Shown: positions 11,529-26,500 of the stretch, piece after piece
Numbering within the stretch: position 1 is the stretch's first letter
Layout of the letters: each line of letters opens with the position of its first letter
Assembly (NCBI GenBank): GCA_003993805.1
Contig: RSEF01000012.1
Coordinates: forward strand, 3,311,239 to 3,375,238
Source of the DNA: Himantopus leucocephalus
Lineage: Eukaryota > Chordata > Aves > Charadriiformes > Recurvirostridae
Direction of reading: 5' to 3'
Length of the DNA stretch: 64,000 nt
Notes under the pieces: model-generated
The model's input: the letters and a program-made list of their open reading frames with translations, nothing else
The model's database searches: none
What the model was told of the DNA's origin: nothing
Program-made: the position numbers and the translations under genes

Positions 11529-14500
11529 CTGGAAAACAAAACCATATTGCACATTAGAGTCACTAAATCCAATGTTTTCCATTTGTGTATCCAGTCCCCT
11601 TGCACAAGTAACTCTCGTGTTTATCTTGTAACTTTCATGAGAGCATGAGAAAATAAACTTCAGCTATTGGAGCCTTTAGAAAACTACAGCTCCAGCTTAA
11701 CCAGTCTTACAGTGAACTTGCTGATGCCTCTCCCAGTGCTTTTCCTTTCAGTTTCCACCCAGCTTAAGTCAAAACATTACTCTCCATTACTGTATCTTTG
11801 TGTTTAGTAAATCTAAGCTGGATGTAGGTGGTATGCATACAAAGCAACAGCCTGATTAACTTGCAGATGCAGAAAGAATCACTGCAACTCTGACTTTAGG
11901 TTCAAGGTAATACAAATTAAGTATCAGAACTAGTAGTGTCTGAGCATAGTGAAGGATGGAGGATGTTATACTCTGTCAACCATTGCACAAGTCGTCCCCA
12001 TCATCAATATTTCATCCAAGAACTGCAGGGCAAACACAGAAAATAATATCCTCTACAAATAAGGCTTTGGTAAAGTCCGCTCCATAAAAGCAGGCTATTA
12101 CTGCTGACACAAGTCAAAACGGGTACTATTGTGGGAAAGCCTCCTGCCTTACAGTGAAAGATGTCACCTCTTGATTATTGCCTTGTTTGTATTGAAGTGC
12201 TTAGTAAAGACTTTTAATTAGGCTGTTAAAGGCAACTCATCTTGAAAAACCTTTCATATGAGGACACCAAGGCAGAAAAAACGTACCTAGTTAAAACCAT
12301 GTATATCTACTATGAACAGCCAATCCAAATTTCAAGGAAGGAATAAATACAAAACCTTAACACTTTTTATCATCAACTTAAAATTTTTTAGAAACAGACG
12401 TTTGTCCTAAATGTCTTAAATCAGAACTCTATGTTATTAATATGCTCACAGCCAAATACCTGGACACACCTTCTCCCCCCCAGAAGCCTACTTTTTTTTA
12501 ACAGTTACTTGAATTGCCTGAGCTGTGCAAACGCATCTTCAGCTTCTAAATGCGCGGGAGTCATTCACAAGCACATATCTCTTACCATTCGTCTTGCAGA
12601 CAGGGAGAAAGGGCAATCATGATGGAGCAGTCTTTAGCAGTCATTGCTATTCTGTACTGTTGCACCTATACAACATAAAAATAACAGGCATTTTCTATTA
12701 TATTTGTATTTGCCTTTAGTAAAGCATACTGTTCTTTATAAAAGGCACTAGTATACTCAATATATTAGTATGTTGGTACTTTAAGAGCTGGAAATTATCT
12801 CTGTAACAGATGGTTTGCCAGAGCAAGTGGTTTTACAGCATCCTGTACAAGACTCATGTTTATTTCCTACAGATACTTTTCTTGAAGGCCAAAACAGCAC
12901 CAATTCATGCAAATGCTTCCTCAGTCTAGAAAGGAAATAACCAGCTTTACTTTTCTCTCAAGAACTTGTGCTAAACATGTTTGGTTTTAACTGCTTCTGC
13001 TATAAGGATACACCCTGGCACAATTAAGAACTTTAAGCGCACAGCCCTGTGAGAAGCCAGCGGTGATGCTAACACGCTAACCCTCCCTTCCTGTTAGACA
13101 GAGATTCATTAAAACTGACAGACTAAAGAAGCTTCAACAACATGCACAGGAAAAGTACCTTTGTTAACGCAAATGCTACTGTCCCATCATCTTCAGTTGA
13201 AAGATCTAGCAGCTTCTCGTAAAATGCTTCATTGTAAGGGCCATCTATCTGTAATGTACTTCTAAATAAATTTTAAAAAGAAGATTTACAGACAGCCAAG
13301 ATGATTTTCAGTGAGATCTTTCTTCAGCAGCCCAGATGAACAGTGACACCAATAAACACAGCAACAGGTCAATACTCAAAGATCTAACGCTATACCCAGT
13401 ACCCATTCTTCTCACATCACTTAAGATACCCTATCTAGGGTTTGGTGTTTATTGGTTTTTTTTAAAGATAAATCGTTCTTAATCAATCTACCTGTGTATC
13501 ACTACAAGAACAGAGTTTTTTTGCATAATGGGTTAAGTTTCAAAATTTGTAACAGTTTGCAGGAGCTCCCAGAAGCCTTGCTGAAAATATTGGGGGTATA
13601 CTCTTATCTGACAAGGCCCTGCTCTGTCCCCAGCTTCCTAATGTGTGCTAACAAGGAGATAGCTTAATCGGCCTCCTTAAATACCTGAACTCCTGCTGAA
13701 AAGCTGATCCCATAAAAGCAGGGTTTGCAGCACACAAACATCGCACAGATGAAAGAATATATTTTCAAAATATTTAATGTATAAATATACAAGGAAGCCA
13801 CACTGCAAGTGGTTTACACAGAAGCTAAGGCAAACCCATCGCCCGTAAGATACCCCCATCAGATAACTCCAGCGGGAGCCCCATGGAGCTGGGGGAGTGC
13901 AAGGAGCAGCGTCTGGCAAGTGAAGCCAGAGTGCCCTCGTGTGAGCAACGGCGGAATTACAGGCAAGTTACAGCCCGGGAATGTCAGACACATCCAAATC
14001 AAGCCTTTTTAGAGCAATTACTACACTTTATTTGGGAACAAACGTAGCAAGCTTGCAATGCCAGGTATTTCTTCACCAGGCAAGAAACACCGTAAGATAA
14101 AGATTCTTGTGCCTCAAGTACCATTTGATAACTTGTGATGTGGGTTAGAATCACACAACGGGCGGGCTTGGCAGCACCGGATACTGGGCCATTATCCACT
14201 CACACCTTCCCTAAGATCTTGCAGGCGCACAGGCTGGATCACTGCCGAATACCAAATTCAGGGTTTTAAAGGGCAGGTTGTAGGTAGGCCAATATACTCT
14301 CGAGAACGACTGTAAAAATGTCACCATTACTGCAGACATAGTCCGAGCTCTGCAGGTACTGAAGGCAGGAGAAACCAACCATCCATTTTATGGGATCTTT
14401 CCTCAAATACATAACCTCCACTACTAAGGAACAGGGCATTTTCTCTCTTACGCTGTTGTGAACTTCCCATACTCATTATTTAAAAATTCAGGTCAAAGTG

Positions 14501-17500
14501 ACTGACATCAAAACTTTTAACAATAAAATTCATCTTTCATTTTATCTGGCATTTCAAGTTAGAAATGCAGAATATGCAATACCGTGAAGGAAGGCTGTAT
14601 ACAACATAACAAGAGAGCAAGCGGGTGGGGCTGCACGGAGCCAATCTTGGCTGCATACCTACTTAATCAGAACTGAAAAGAAAAGCCATCAAATCTTACC
14701 TCTCTTCAGGAAATTCCTCCAAGTACTGTTCAACTCTACTGTACAAAGGATAGAGTCCTTCAATATCCAGCATGTCAAGCATCTGAGCCTGAAGGGTTTT
14801 ATAAAGGAGACAACCCCTCGGTAAGCCAGAGCTTTCCAATTTATGTTTACCTAGAAGAAAATGTATTTTCAAATAAGGCAGACATAAGTGTCTCTTTGCT
14901 TCATTTTGCCATTACACATGCTTGTTCACAAAGCAAATCCAACTACTCCTTCTTAGGCCAATCACAGGGGAAAAAATGAACCAAAACACTTCTGTTTCCA
15001 AACACTTGTCTGCCAGGTGCATGTACTTACCTGCACATTTAAACAGCACATATTTGACTGCAGAATAAAACACCTGATCTACAATTCTACTCAAAAAAAC
15101 CCCAAACCCAAACCCCACACACTTCCATCGCAATCTATTTGTTTAAGTCTCCAAGAGAAATTTTTCACAAGTTTGAACCGAACCACTTTCAACAGTATGA
15201 ACTGTTGGCAGAAAGTAATTTAGCATTTCAGATACGGGGTCTTTTTAATGTAGTATAAACGGATTTGTATTGCTATCATTGCTGTAAGATGGCTCTTTCT
15301 CCACACAATACAAAAAAGCCAACCAGCCATGAAAAAGATCTTCCTCAAAAGCAGAGTGAGAAGCATGCTATTTGTATAATTAGGGTAACTAGCAGCATCT
15401 TGAATAATTAGAGCTTTACAAAACTTATGCGCTGAGGAATTAGCATGATGTACAGTTTTCCAGCTCTCACTTCCCATTTCTCTTCCCTCCAGTATTCATA
15501 CCTGTCTCTTTACCAGGAGTGGAGACATAGAAGAAAAGAAAACAAGCTACACCCTCGCTGGTGAGGGCTGACAGGAGCAGGCAAGAAACCAACCAAAGCA
15601 GCCAGACTTCATCACATACAACATAAAAATTCCCCTCTCATTTGAAGTACCTATGACAGTTATCAGCTCAAACCGGTATTTTTTTCTATTCTTCCTCCAC
15701 TACCTTCTGAATTTATTTTTATCCCTGTCATTAGGGACAAAAGTGCTCACTACAGCCATATTAAAAACAATTATCTAACCGTTACGCAGCTCAGAACTCA
15801 TTTTTAAAACATCCCTAAGACTCCCGTTTCCCTTCTCATATCGGTATTACACAGCAAACGAGAGGCAAGGATCTGAAGCGTTACGTGGTAACAGTTAATT
15901 ATTGACAGTGCTTGAGAAATTACCTCTTACCATTTCTTACTAGCTCCTTATTAAAAGCACTTGCTTCACAGTAGCTTCTTCCTTGTGAAATGGGAACTGT
16001 CTTCATATCACCTGCCCTGCAGGCATCAGTACTACTTAGTAGCGTCATAGTTATAACGTGGATTAGTTCTTTAACAATTGTCCTTGTACAGTGTGGTCCA
16101 CTGACCAACCCATTGGAAGGAAAAAAGAAAGGTTTTAAGTGACGAGCTAGTTCGTTCCAGTCAGAGACACAGTCCTGGTCATCTTTACAGCCATAAATTA
16201 GTTCCCCATTCTGCAAATGAGAAAAAAAGATTTAGGCACTTCACAAAATCCAGTTATTCGTACTTAGTTAATCAAAGCATCAGATTTAAAGACACATAGC
16301 ACAGAAGAGTGTATAACAGTCTCCATACAAATACACACACTCCCAATCTCTTACAAATTTGCCCTCAAGTTTAATCAGATACCACAGGTGACAAACTTTG
16401 AGTTGAGACCAAAAAGCCCATTTAAGTCAAGTGCTTCTTTCCTTTAAGTGATCAGAATAACAGAAGTGAAGTGATACTGAGCATATTTTCCTATCGCTTC
16501 TTTCTGAATAATGTCTGTAGGGAACAAGCACCATGTGAAACAACCTTCTTTTAAAAGCCAAATTGGAAAACGGAAGGCTATAAAAAGGGACAGAAAAGGT
16601 GTGATAGTTACCTGTACTAATAGAAAAAAAAAATAGAGGACAGCTCATGCAAGTTTTAAGTAATTCAAATAGTTCCTTTAATACTAGAAATAAGTTGTAA
16701 AGAATCTTACTTCCTAGAATTACTCTGAAAACCTGCATAAGCCAAGTTACTGCTTTGTATTTTTCCTACGTTACTTCCATAGAAAAGGTAACTTTAGTTC
16801 CTCAGTGAGGCATGCTGTGCATTTGGCTTGCACGAATGCTCTAACAGTAATTTCTAGAAATATCTGCAGCAACATGCAAAGCTCTATCTTCTTCCTCCTG
16901 AAGAAGCACATAAAGTTTTAAAACTTTGGTCATCTTTAAAAGGCCTTTTCTATTACTTGTTTCTTGGCGATTCTTTCTGACTACATAGTTCTGGGAAACT
17001 ATGACTTACCTGTCCTAACTTGAAATCTAACTAAGAATTTTCCCATTTTCTTTTGGTGGGGTCCAATAGTGATGGTGCTGATTAGGTAGGTTTGAAGTAG
17101 GGTCTTGACTGTTCAGATGCTGAAGTCAAATTGTTTAAAAGCCAAGGCAAAAAAGCAAGCAGAGAGATTTGATTGTTTACCTTAAATATTTTCAAGTTGT
17201 TCTGTGCCTCCTGTAATAAGCTCTTCAAAGCAAAGTGCATTCTCTGTTTATTTCTAGGGGAAAAAAAATAAATCCAAGAATGTTTTATCACAGCCTTAAG
17301 ATGTTTACAGCCCTGCCTGGAGAGCTCTACAGAATCAGAATTGGGCACCTGAAGTGAACACACCTGTTAAAAGCACATTACTCATGCTGAAGTCACTGCA
17401 AAGACAAAGTGACTATTTGCAATTAGAACTTCCAATCTGAGTAAACTAAGCAGCTCATAGGTTTAATGTTACATAGCAAAAGGCGCTGGTACATTATTAA

Positions 17501-20500
17501 GCAACTCTGATTCCTGAAATAGTTGTAAAGAGGTATATAGCACCAAAAATATTCCCTGTAAAATGTCAGGCAAGCAGGCATTGATTATCCTTAATACTAC
17601 AGTGAAAGTCAAAGAAATCTGAGAAAGAAATCTGTAATGCAGGTTTTTTTTGGGAGGAAAAACACAGAATCAAGTCACACACTTCCTTACCCTGAGAAGA
17701 GATCCAATGGGCAATATTTACTTGGTCGCTTCCATTTTCCGTTCGCTACCTGTTGAAAACCCACACCACTGCTGTTAATAACTTTCTGGAATAACTACTC
17801 TCAGTTATTGTAACAGTCAGGTGTGTGGCACTGACAGCCTGTTTTAAATGTCAGAGGACTTCTGAAGACCCTTTGAACGTACAATTTGTGACTACTAGGG
17901 GTCTCCCCCCTCGTGTTTAGCTCAAGTCACTCAAATTGCACTCACAAATGGAAAGCACAGAGAAAGGTCACATTAAATTACAGTAAGGCACAGCGATACG
18001 ATTTCAGATGCATAACAGACATTAGTCAAATGAATTCCGTGTGTGTTACATGCTGTTATAGTTTACGGAATGCCACCGTGCATTTGGTGAGCTGTACTTA
18101 AAAGGAAATTTGACGCTGGAGTTTACCCCGTCATCAGTGTTAATCATCCTGAAAGACTAATCTTGTATTTCTTTGCTTTTGGCTTCCCACAGAGCTTGTT
18201 CCATCTCTCACTAAACAGATCCACACCCAGCAACTCAGATGTGTATCCCCCTATTATCTTTAGTCATATCAGAGATTTAAGCAACAACATGCAAGTTTCA
18301 GTGGGAAAGCAAGACCGGAATAGCAAATAAAGCACAGTGCAGTCAAAGGAAAGCAGGATGACTACTGAAAAAAACCATAAATTACCTTTAGATGCTGATG
18401 CATACAGTAACGACACACCTTGTGCTTTATCTCCTGTGAAACATGGCTGGAAAAAGGAATGAAGCCACACTTTGGCTAAAACAAACAAACAAAAGAGTAT
18501 AAATGTATTTCTTTATAGAAATGTAAGAGCACACAACATGCAAATCTTTCCAGTTAAAGGAAAATAAAAAATAAATTTTTAAAAAAGTCAACATCCAACA
18601 CTTAAAAGCTTCATGTATCACTATATATTATTCCCAATCATTTTAGTCCTTACTTAAGAAATAAGGATGCACAAAACTGCTGTGGCCTACAAAAGGCCTA
18701 GTTATACCTGGCAATTTCCCAAGTTTTGAAAGATCAGGAATTGGAAGAGGGAGGGGGCTATTTCATCCTACGGGTCACAGTGAAAGCAGTGAGCTCTCCC
18801 TTATCCCACTGCTGCACTCCTTTGAAACTGTTCTGGTCAATATGTGCTTCAAAAATGCAAACAAAACCCCCAAGCAGGACCTTCTCCTATTCAATACCTT
18901 AATCTCTATGCAGAGGATTGGCCGGTGTTCCACAAAACGATAGGTCTGCAGCCTGGTAAGATTAGGAAGGCACATTGCATAACCGCTAAGAGTGTCCATA
19001 TCTTTATCACAGCGAGACTCTGGGGAAAATGAAAAAAAAAAAACAACCACAAACAAGAAAATTAGATGCATGGGTGTTTACTCTGTAGTTACCTTGTTCA
19101 CCAGGTGGGGGAGCGGGAACAGACTTGGACAGGACACAGCTTAGCAGGCTTTAATCAATTATGCACCTGCATAAAGTTGCCCCCTGCCCCCCCACCTCCC
19201 CCCCGCCCCCCATTAACACCTATTTTTAGTTTCCTCAAAACTGTCATAGGCAAATAGAGTGCCTCAAGAGCTGCTTTAACGGCTGGTTTCCAGTTCATCT
19301 CAAGAAAGACATCAGTGGGAGGCCTGAAACAGCAAAGGGGTGCGTTCAATTGGCTGACAGCAGATAAGACACTACCGTATTCGAAGAGGTGATCTCACGT
19401 TTGCTTACTAAAACTGCATGAACTGCCATCCCTCAGTCTAGTCAAGAGGAATCTGTGAAAACTGGCAGGAATATCATAAACTGTTCAAAAGAAAGTATAA
19501 ATCTAAACAGAACCTGCAAGTGGCTTCGCTGAACTCCTTATCTGTACGTAGTACTTTTCCAAGGTTTAAAGCATTCACCCGAGATTTGAGATCAAGATGC
19601 TCGGTATTAAAAAACAAAACAGGTAAGAAGCAATCAACTGAAGAACCACTTTCTCAATGAGAAATAGTCTCTTCCCAGCCGTTCCAGTGTTTACATCAAA
19701 ATAATAAATAGGTGAAAATGAACGTTGAAGGAACAAAAGTTAGCTTCCCCATCCTCACAAGCTCGCAACTTAGAACAAGAATTTTCTCTGCTATGACCAC
19801 CCTTTTAAAAAGAGCATTTTTGAATGTAGTCCAGATTAACAGTCCTGAGCAGAAACGAAGTAGCAAAATGGTCTCATACTAAGATTAAGAGGCATTACAT
19901 AGATAAACGCCTTTAAATAACCTCCCTCCCACATGCATCCTTTGGGGAAAGGTAACAGGACAGAGAAAGGTCTGAAAGATTTTAATTTAGTAAGAACATA
20001 CGCTCCTGGATTTTCAGATACCTGTGTTACAAAAGAGACATACAGAATACATGTGTTCAGTTACAGCTTCCACTGCTAAGAAAAATGTCTGTTCTGAAAA
20101 ATATATTGCAATAGGAAAACAAAAATCATCTCAGAAACAGAAGCCGTATTAGGCATGAGCCTACAATTACATGCTGTACTTCACTAGGATGAGAAAGAAG
20201 AAACCTGCTTTCTCCAACAAAATTCTGGGGTTTGTTTTCTTTTTCTGAACTTAAGCAAAAGTACATCCATGCTCAGCTGAAAGCCACACCCAGAAACCTG
20301 AACTATTGGAGAAGCTGCTTCCTAAGGTAGACAGGATTATTGTGAAGGGTAATATTAAAGGAAATTCTTTCATGGAGGTTTAAAAAAATTCCTGTTAAAA
20401 ATGAACAATGAGATTTGCTGTTGTAAAGCAAGAAATACCACTTGGACAGCTCCTCACAACTGTATTTCTTCTCTAAAGAAATCCCCACGAGCTGCAGACA

Positions 20501-23500
20501 CACAAAATTTAATTTTAAGAAATACAATTAAATTCTATCATTCACTTCTACCAGAGCATCATTGATGTTGTGGCTTTTATTAGACACTATTTACTTTCCT
20601 TGCTAGTTCCAAAGTGCTAGAAACCGTTTCTCAAAAAGGTGAGGACAAGTCAGCAATAGCGAGTGTCCTGTGCTCACTATACGTAACTTAATTTATTTTT
20701 TTCCTGGATCAAAGGCATCAAAGTACTGGCTACAGTTACCAAATAATCTAATATGACATTTTTCTTCAATGAGTTCTGCTAAAGCAGGAGTTTCTGGCCA
20801 TTCTCAAGAACATTTGAGAACAGAAGATGAACACACCATGAAGGACATCTTCTCTTTGCCCATTTTAGAGCTGACATCTTACTGTGCTCTTCAGCCATAC
20901 ACGAAGAACAATGCACCCAAGTGTTGCTGACGAAGAATGACGACACCAAATTCTGTAGCGCTTCACTTCACACTGAATGCGTCAGAGATTGCCAAACTTC
21001 GAGTCTTGCAGCATGTTCCAAAAGGTTTCACAAGGTCAGCACACGCTTACCTCACACACTTGTCCCCTTCACTCCCCACCCCACCCCATCCAGGGGACTA
21101 GAAAAGCGTACTTGCACTTCCCTGCCAGGCAGGGACCCCAGAGTACCACGGCAGAGTCGCACAGCCCCATATCCCAGAGGTGCTCACTGAACTCCAAAGG
21201 CAGCACAGCCTGTAGCGCTGCAGCCCCTTGCAACAAGACACGCCAGCTATCAGGAACAGAGACATGAAAAGCTGGAACATGAAGTTGCACACTGCTCGAG
21301 CGCGATGACCCAGATGCTGCAAGATACTAAGCCCAAGTGAAATACTAACATCGGAAACAAGACAGTTTAGTGGGGAGTTACTGAAACTATCTTCCTTCCA
21401 ACGCTCTGCTGCACAGTCCTGGAGAAAAAACTTGATGGAATCAGAACAATTCTTTCAGGACACATCTTCCACCTCCCTCACTGACCGTTATAAAGGTCTT
21501 CACGGCAAGGTAAAAGCTTGCTCAAGAACTAACTAACACAGGCTTACAGAGGATCCCTTTCCCCAATTTGATCAAACTAGTATCAGATGCAACTTTCAAT
21601 TCTAGAACACACCCATTTTTTCACAACGAATTTTCAACTTTTCATTGTCTAAATATCGAAAAAAAGTTTCCTCATATTCTGAGGTATGATGCTTTTTGAC
21701 TTTATAATAAAGCAAAATGCTTTACAGTTTGAGGAAGGCCCCCATTTTAATGCTATCCCTGGCACTTACCTGGCCTCTCTGGCTGAATTTTTAAACAGAG
21801 CTGTCTTACGAAGTCCAAAGGCAGTTGAATAATTTCCTATTAAAAAAAAAATATATATATTTCAACACAAAAATTAGTATCTAGTTGGGGAGTCTTAAAA
21901 TGGAATACCGAAGTTCAGTGAATGTTAACAGCAGTATACGGAGACAGTCAACAGCTTCTCCCTCTGATTAACCATCTATATGGAGACCTGTACCTGCAAT
22001 CACATGCAATACTTACTCCACCATGAAAACCAAAAACTAATGTAAATAAATGCATGAAAAGGAGCATTTTCAGTGAAACATTAACGTGCATGAAGAAACC
22101 TGCATCATTTTGTCTTTTTCACAAATTAAAAAGTCCCCTTTCATCCCCTCCCGCGGCTCACATCCCACCCTTCCAAGGCAGAATTGTGTAACTCAAGTTC
22201 CAGGAGAAGGTGTGACTTTTCCACTCAGGTATCTGATGTTCCTTAACTGGATCTGGCCACCCTGAAGAACAGAGTGAGTGGCAAGGAAAAAGGTTGCCTC
22301 TGACTGCACAGAAACCAAGACAATTCACATGAACCAGACCTCTCCCCTTGTTTTGCAGGTAGTCTAAAAAATCTCTCTCTCACACGCCTCTTGCCTTATG
22401 CAGGGCAAAGAAATCTCATGAGTAGCTTGAAATAGCTCAAACCACAGAATACAATCCAATCACCTCATCAGCACTGAGCAGGGTCTTTCTTCTGATCCAA
22501 ATGCCCCTTGTGTATCTTGCTCGAGAATATCTGCAAACCCTATTAATTCCTTTTACTGGCATTCACTGCTCCCCAAAACACTTCAGTGTTTACAATGCAT
22601 AAGCCATTTATTTTAAGAATATTTACCCCATGGTGAACGTAGTTCTCCCCAAAAAACTGCTTCATGACATGTTTTCCAAAGTCTACGATGTTTTGCAGAT
22701 GGTGTAGTATTTCCTCTGAAGTCTGGAAGACAGAAACATGGCAATTTAACTAGGAAATAATGATAAACCACTCAAGAATACATACACATACTAGTCAATG
22801 ATTTAGCAAAGTAGCTTAATTGCTCTACTGAGTTTGGTAGGTCAGTGCTGATTGAAATTTAACAGACACATGAAATGTGTGCTATATTTGTTTCCCTAAT
22901 GCTGCCCGAGAGGCTGGGATAACCAGGAAAACGGTCAGAAGAGATGATTCTTCTTAAGTTTCAGGGGAAAAAGGACAGAGAAAATGAAAAAGGTGGAAAA
23001 GGGGGAGACCACTCAAGATCTACTCTGTCTTTGACCGTTATTCTTAAAACGGCTCAAAAACACTGTAATAGTCAAAAGAGACGCACAGCATGCCTTCTTA
23101 CCAATGGGTGAAGCACAGGAGCGGCTTTCAGTGCTGTACTATACTTCACCTGGAGATTTGGAAGAGAATGGCCGCAAAGACTGAGCCACATGACAAACCT
23201 CTGCATGAACGGTACAGCATTTGCTTATTCCTGCCCCAGAAAATGAGAAATCTGACTACAATGTCATTTTCCATTAATTTTATGTGATGTGTCTACAAGG
23301 AAACACAAAAGTTCTTCTACAAGACCAAATTGCCAAGCTAGATAGAAGCGAAGCTGAACGAGTACTGGAAGCAGGACAGCAACATTAGCGCAGCCTGACT
23401 TTGACAGATTTCTGCTCATTGAAGAGGTAGCAGAGCAACCTGACAACAACTTCATCCAATTCTCAGCACTCCAGCGTACTCAGGTTCTCTGCACAGTATT

Positions 23501-26500
23501 GTATTGTTACAACAGACAATCTCCAAGCTCCTGTATCCTTTTTGCAACACAACGCTTTTCTGGAAAAACACTACTTTGCCTATCACTGTACACTATAAAG
23601 CACTGAACCATACAGATTTACTCTTGGGACTGAGTAACAGTGGAGGAAGAGAAAGTGCAACACTCAGGTCCAGGTTAGAAAATCAGAGAGAGAAAAAAAA
23701 ATAAACAGCAGGAAGAAAAAAAAAATAAACAGAGTAAGGTAAGAGAAAATAAAATGCTAGGAAGACAACACTCACATACTGAAAAAGCGTAGAGAAAGAA
23801 GGAAAGACCACACCCAACACAAATTGAAAATGTTTATAGGTAAAGGAGATTGTCACCAACTGAGCAATCTTACCAACTTTGTTTTAGAATAGCTACATAG
23901 TAGGTAGATTTTCCCCCCACACACCAGAAAGGTTGGTTATCTAACAAACTTACATAAGTTGTGTCAGACTAAGAAAGATCAGTTTATTCCTGTAACACAG
24001 GTCTGCTAAGACTACGTACCAAGTCTAATATTCTTCCTCTAGCAGGATTCATTTTCCAGACTGAAGCGGCAATACAAAATACTGCAATATGCAGTAACAC
24101 TTTAAGAAAGAAAAGTCACTACAATGAACATACATTACTACACACTTATTTCAGTAACATACAGTATGACATACTGTTACTCCAGTATGCAAAGCACTAA
24201 CCAAAAAAATACAATCCTTTGGAGCAAGTAGGAAAAGTACAGTTTTTCCAAAGCACTTACACAGCATTTCCATCACTCTATAAAGGCCAGGACAGCACTA
24301 ATTCTTTAAAATGCTTGGCGTATTGTATGGAGTTGTTCCTCTGCATCCTTTTAAGAGAGCCAAAATAAGCTTGGAGTCTCTTCACAACAGGCAATCTTCC
24401 ATTGCTTGAGTCTTACAACAAAACACACACTATGATGCCTGAATAACTTTCCCAATTGCAGTCACTTAGTCTAAACAAGTGTATTTAAGAAAAAATAATT
24501 AATAGGCAAAAAGATATGTGAGCAGGGCACCCACACAGGTTTGCAAAAGGATATTTTGCAGCAGCGTTGGCTCAGTCTCTGCTTCCCAGGAAGGCCAATG
24601 CCCCCATCACCAGTGCTGAACACACCGAGGTCCCTGGGAGAGCACTGCCGGCAGCCCGAGCTCCTTCACCCCTCGAGAGCAGAGGTCAGGGGAGAGCACC
24701 GCTGGGGAAACCCCTGTACCCCTCTACTCTCACCCTGAGCAGACCGCAAACACACTGACTCCATCTTCTCTTACATTTCATCTGTTCCCGGCTGACGAAG
24801 AAGTTTCTTTGCAGATGGGTAACCCCCCACAGCAATTTAAAGCAGTTATAGTATCTGCCTCACCTGGTGAAGTGGGCAACAGCAATTCTGAGCACATACG
24901 ATAGCAAAAACTTCCATCTATATACAGACTTCTGCCCTTTTAATGACAAAACCTTTTCTTTAACCTATACAAATTCTGAATGGTGACAACAAATGTTACA
25001 CCATCTCATACTGTAACAGAAATCTCAACTAATTCCCACTTACAGATCATTCTGACCCTATTTGTGGATGTACACAGTACCCCGGGGCTTTTCTGGTTTT
25101 TGTTTTGTTTTTTCAGTACGTATGTATACACACACAGATATTGGGAAATAAACATTTTGGAAAATCAGGACATTCACTGCTGCTACTACTACAAGGAAAG
25201 ACTCACTAGTGAAAGAGATCAATACAACTTTAAAATTACAAATCAAGCTTATGAGGTGTGCTCACCTCCTTTTAAGAGCAAGTATATTTGATACACTCCA
25301 AACAAGAAACAAAAAGCCGCTAACATGCTACTGGAGCATCACTTTTCAACACTAAAAACCACTAAGATGCTTTTGAAGCACCTGTCATAACTGGCAGTTC
25401 ATTTAGCAAAACACTAACACTCATCAAATCAGTTCTATACAATAAAAAGGCAAAAATTTCATTCATGCGGAAGACTCGCCTACTAAAATCAGCAATATGC
25501 AATTAAAATCATTCCTTGAGTCCTGACACTGGACTTTCTACTCAAGAAATGCAAGCCCCAGAGTTACGCTATTGATTATGACTATTCTTCATTAAAACCC
25601 TTAATTGTAACAATAACATTACAATTTGCAATAACACGACCTCGTTTAACTACTAGATTATCTAGTCCCAAATTCATAACCAAACACCATAAATACAAAG
25701 CAGCGTCCAGACTTCTTTGCCTTTCCAAAGAAGTTAAGCAGGAGAGACCAAGACGCTTTTGTCCACATCTGAATTTCTGTATGCATCTTACTAGTAAATA
25801 TTGTGCTTCAACTGTTTCTTTCAGAGTTGTTTATGTTGGATGAGCTACCATGTCATGCACAGATATCTAACACTTTATATCCTAACTCATCTTGCACTAG
25901 TCAGAACTACAGATTACACCTAATAAACGTTTTCTCCTCTGCAGCTGTCATGTTGCTACATCCAAGTTTGTCCCAACACTCTGATTCTCCAGGAGTTATT
26001 TACAGATCTGAAGATAAAATATTTAGTCTTCCATTCTGCTCCAAGAAAAACTCATCCTTTAAAAAAAAAATCAATCACCAGAATAATTAAATATATTCAA
26101 ATTACATAATCTTCTATTTAGAGAGCAACACCAAAAGGAATTGTATATCATAAAGTCCACACAATCATAATACAAGGCAAATGAAGAACGTTAGAGCTGG
26201 CCACAAGCCAATTCTCCCCAAAACGTAACACTTCCACACTTAACAGGGGAGTTTGCTCTGGTAGTGTGCATTTATCAATCCCGAGTGTGAATTTAGAGAG
26301 ACGCTGTTTAAAACGCTTTCAGAGGTATGCTCCACCACTGCCTGCATCCACAGACTGCCTTTTTGCTGTTACAGCATTAAGAAGAGAAGCGCGTCTGTCT
26401 GGGGCAACTCTGAATGGAATTTTTGCTAATAGTTTCTGAAAAGCAAACTCTTGGTCCTTGATCAGCTACAGCCCACGGGAATACCTACTGCGATCTATCG

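Larger units (their letters stand above)
11529..18897 (-). other. IPPK: IPPK introns 5 to 12 (the clustered 3' half of the gene)
   Basis: Introns here are 0.4-1.4 kb: 18476-18897, 17750-18385, 17254-17690, 16211-17180, 14851-15930, 13262-14699, 12666-13158 and 11529-12585. They are AT-rich, with no recognised RNA gene, transposon or extra coding exon. Confidence 0.8.

Noticed and set aside
15931..15931. Alternative exon 9 donor 7 nt further on (GAG|GTAATT)
   Set aside because: It would put exon 10 out of frame, whereas the ATG|GTAAGA donor joins to give the GK...LPRGCLLYKTL reading seen in IPPK.
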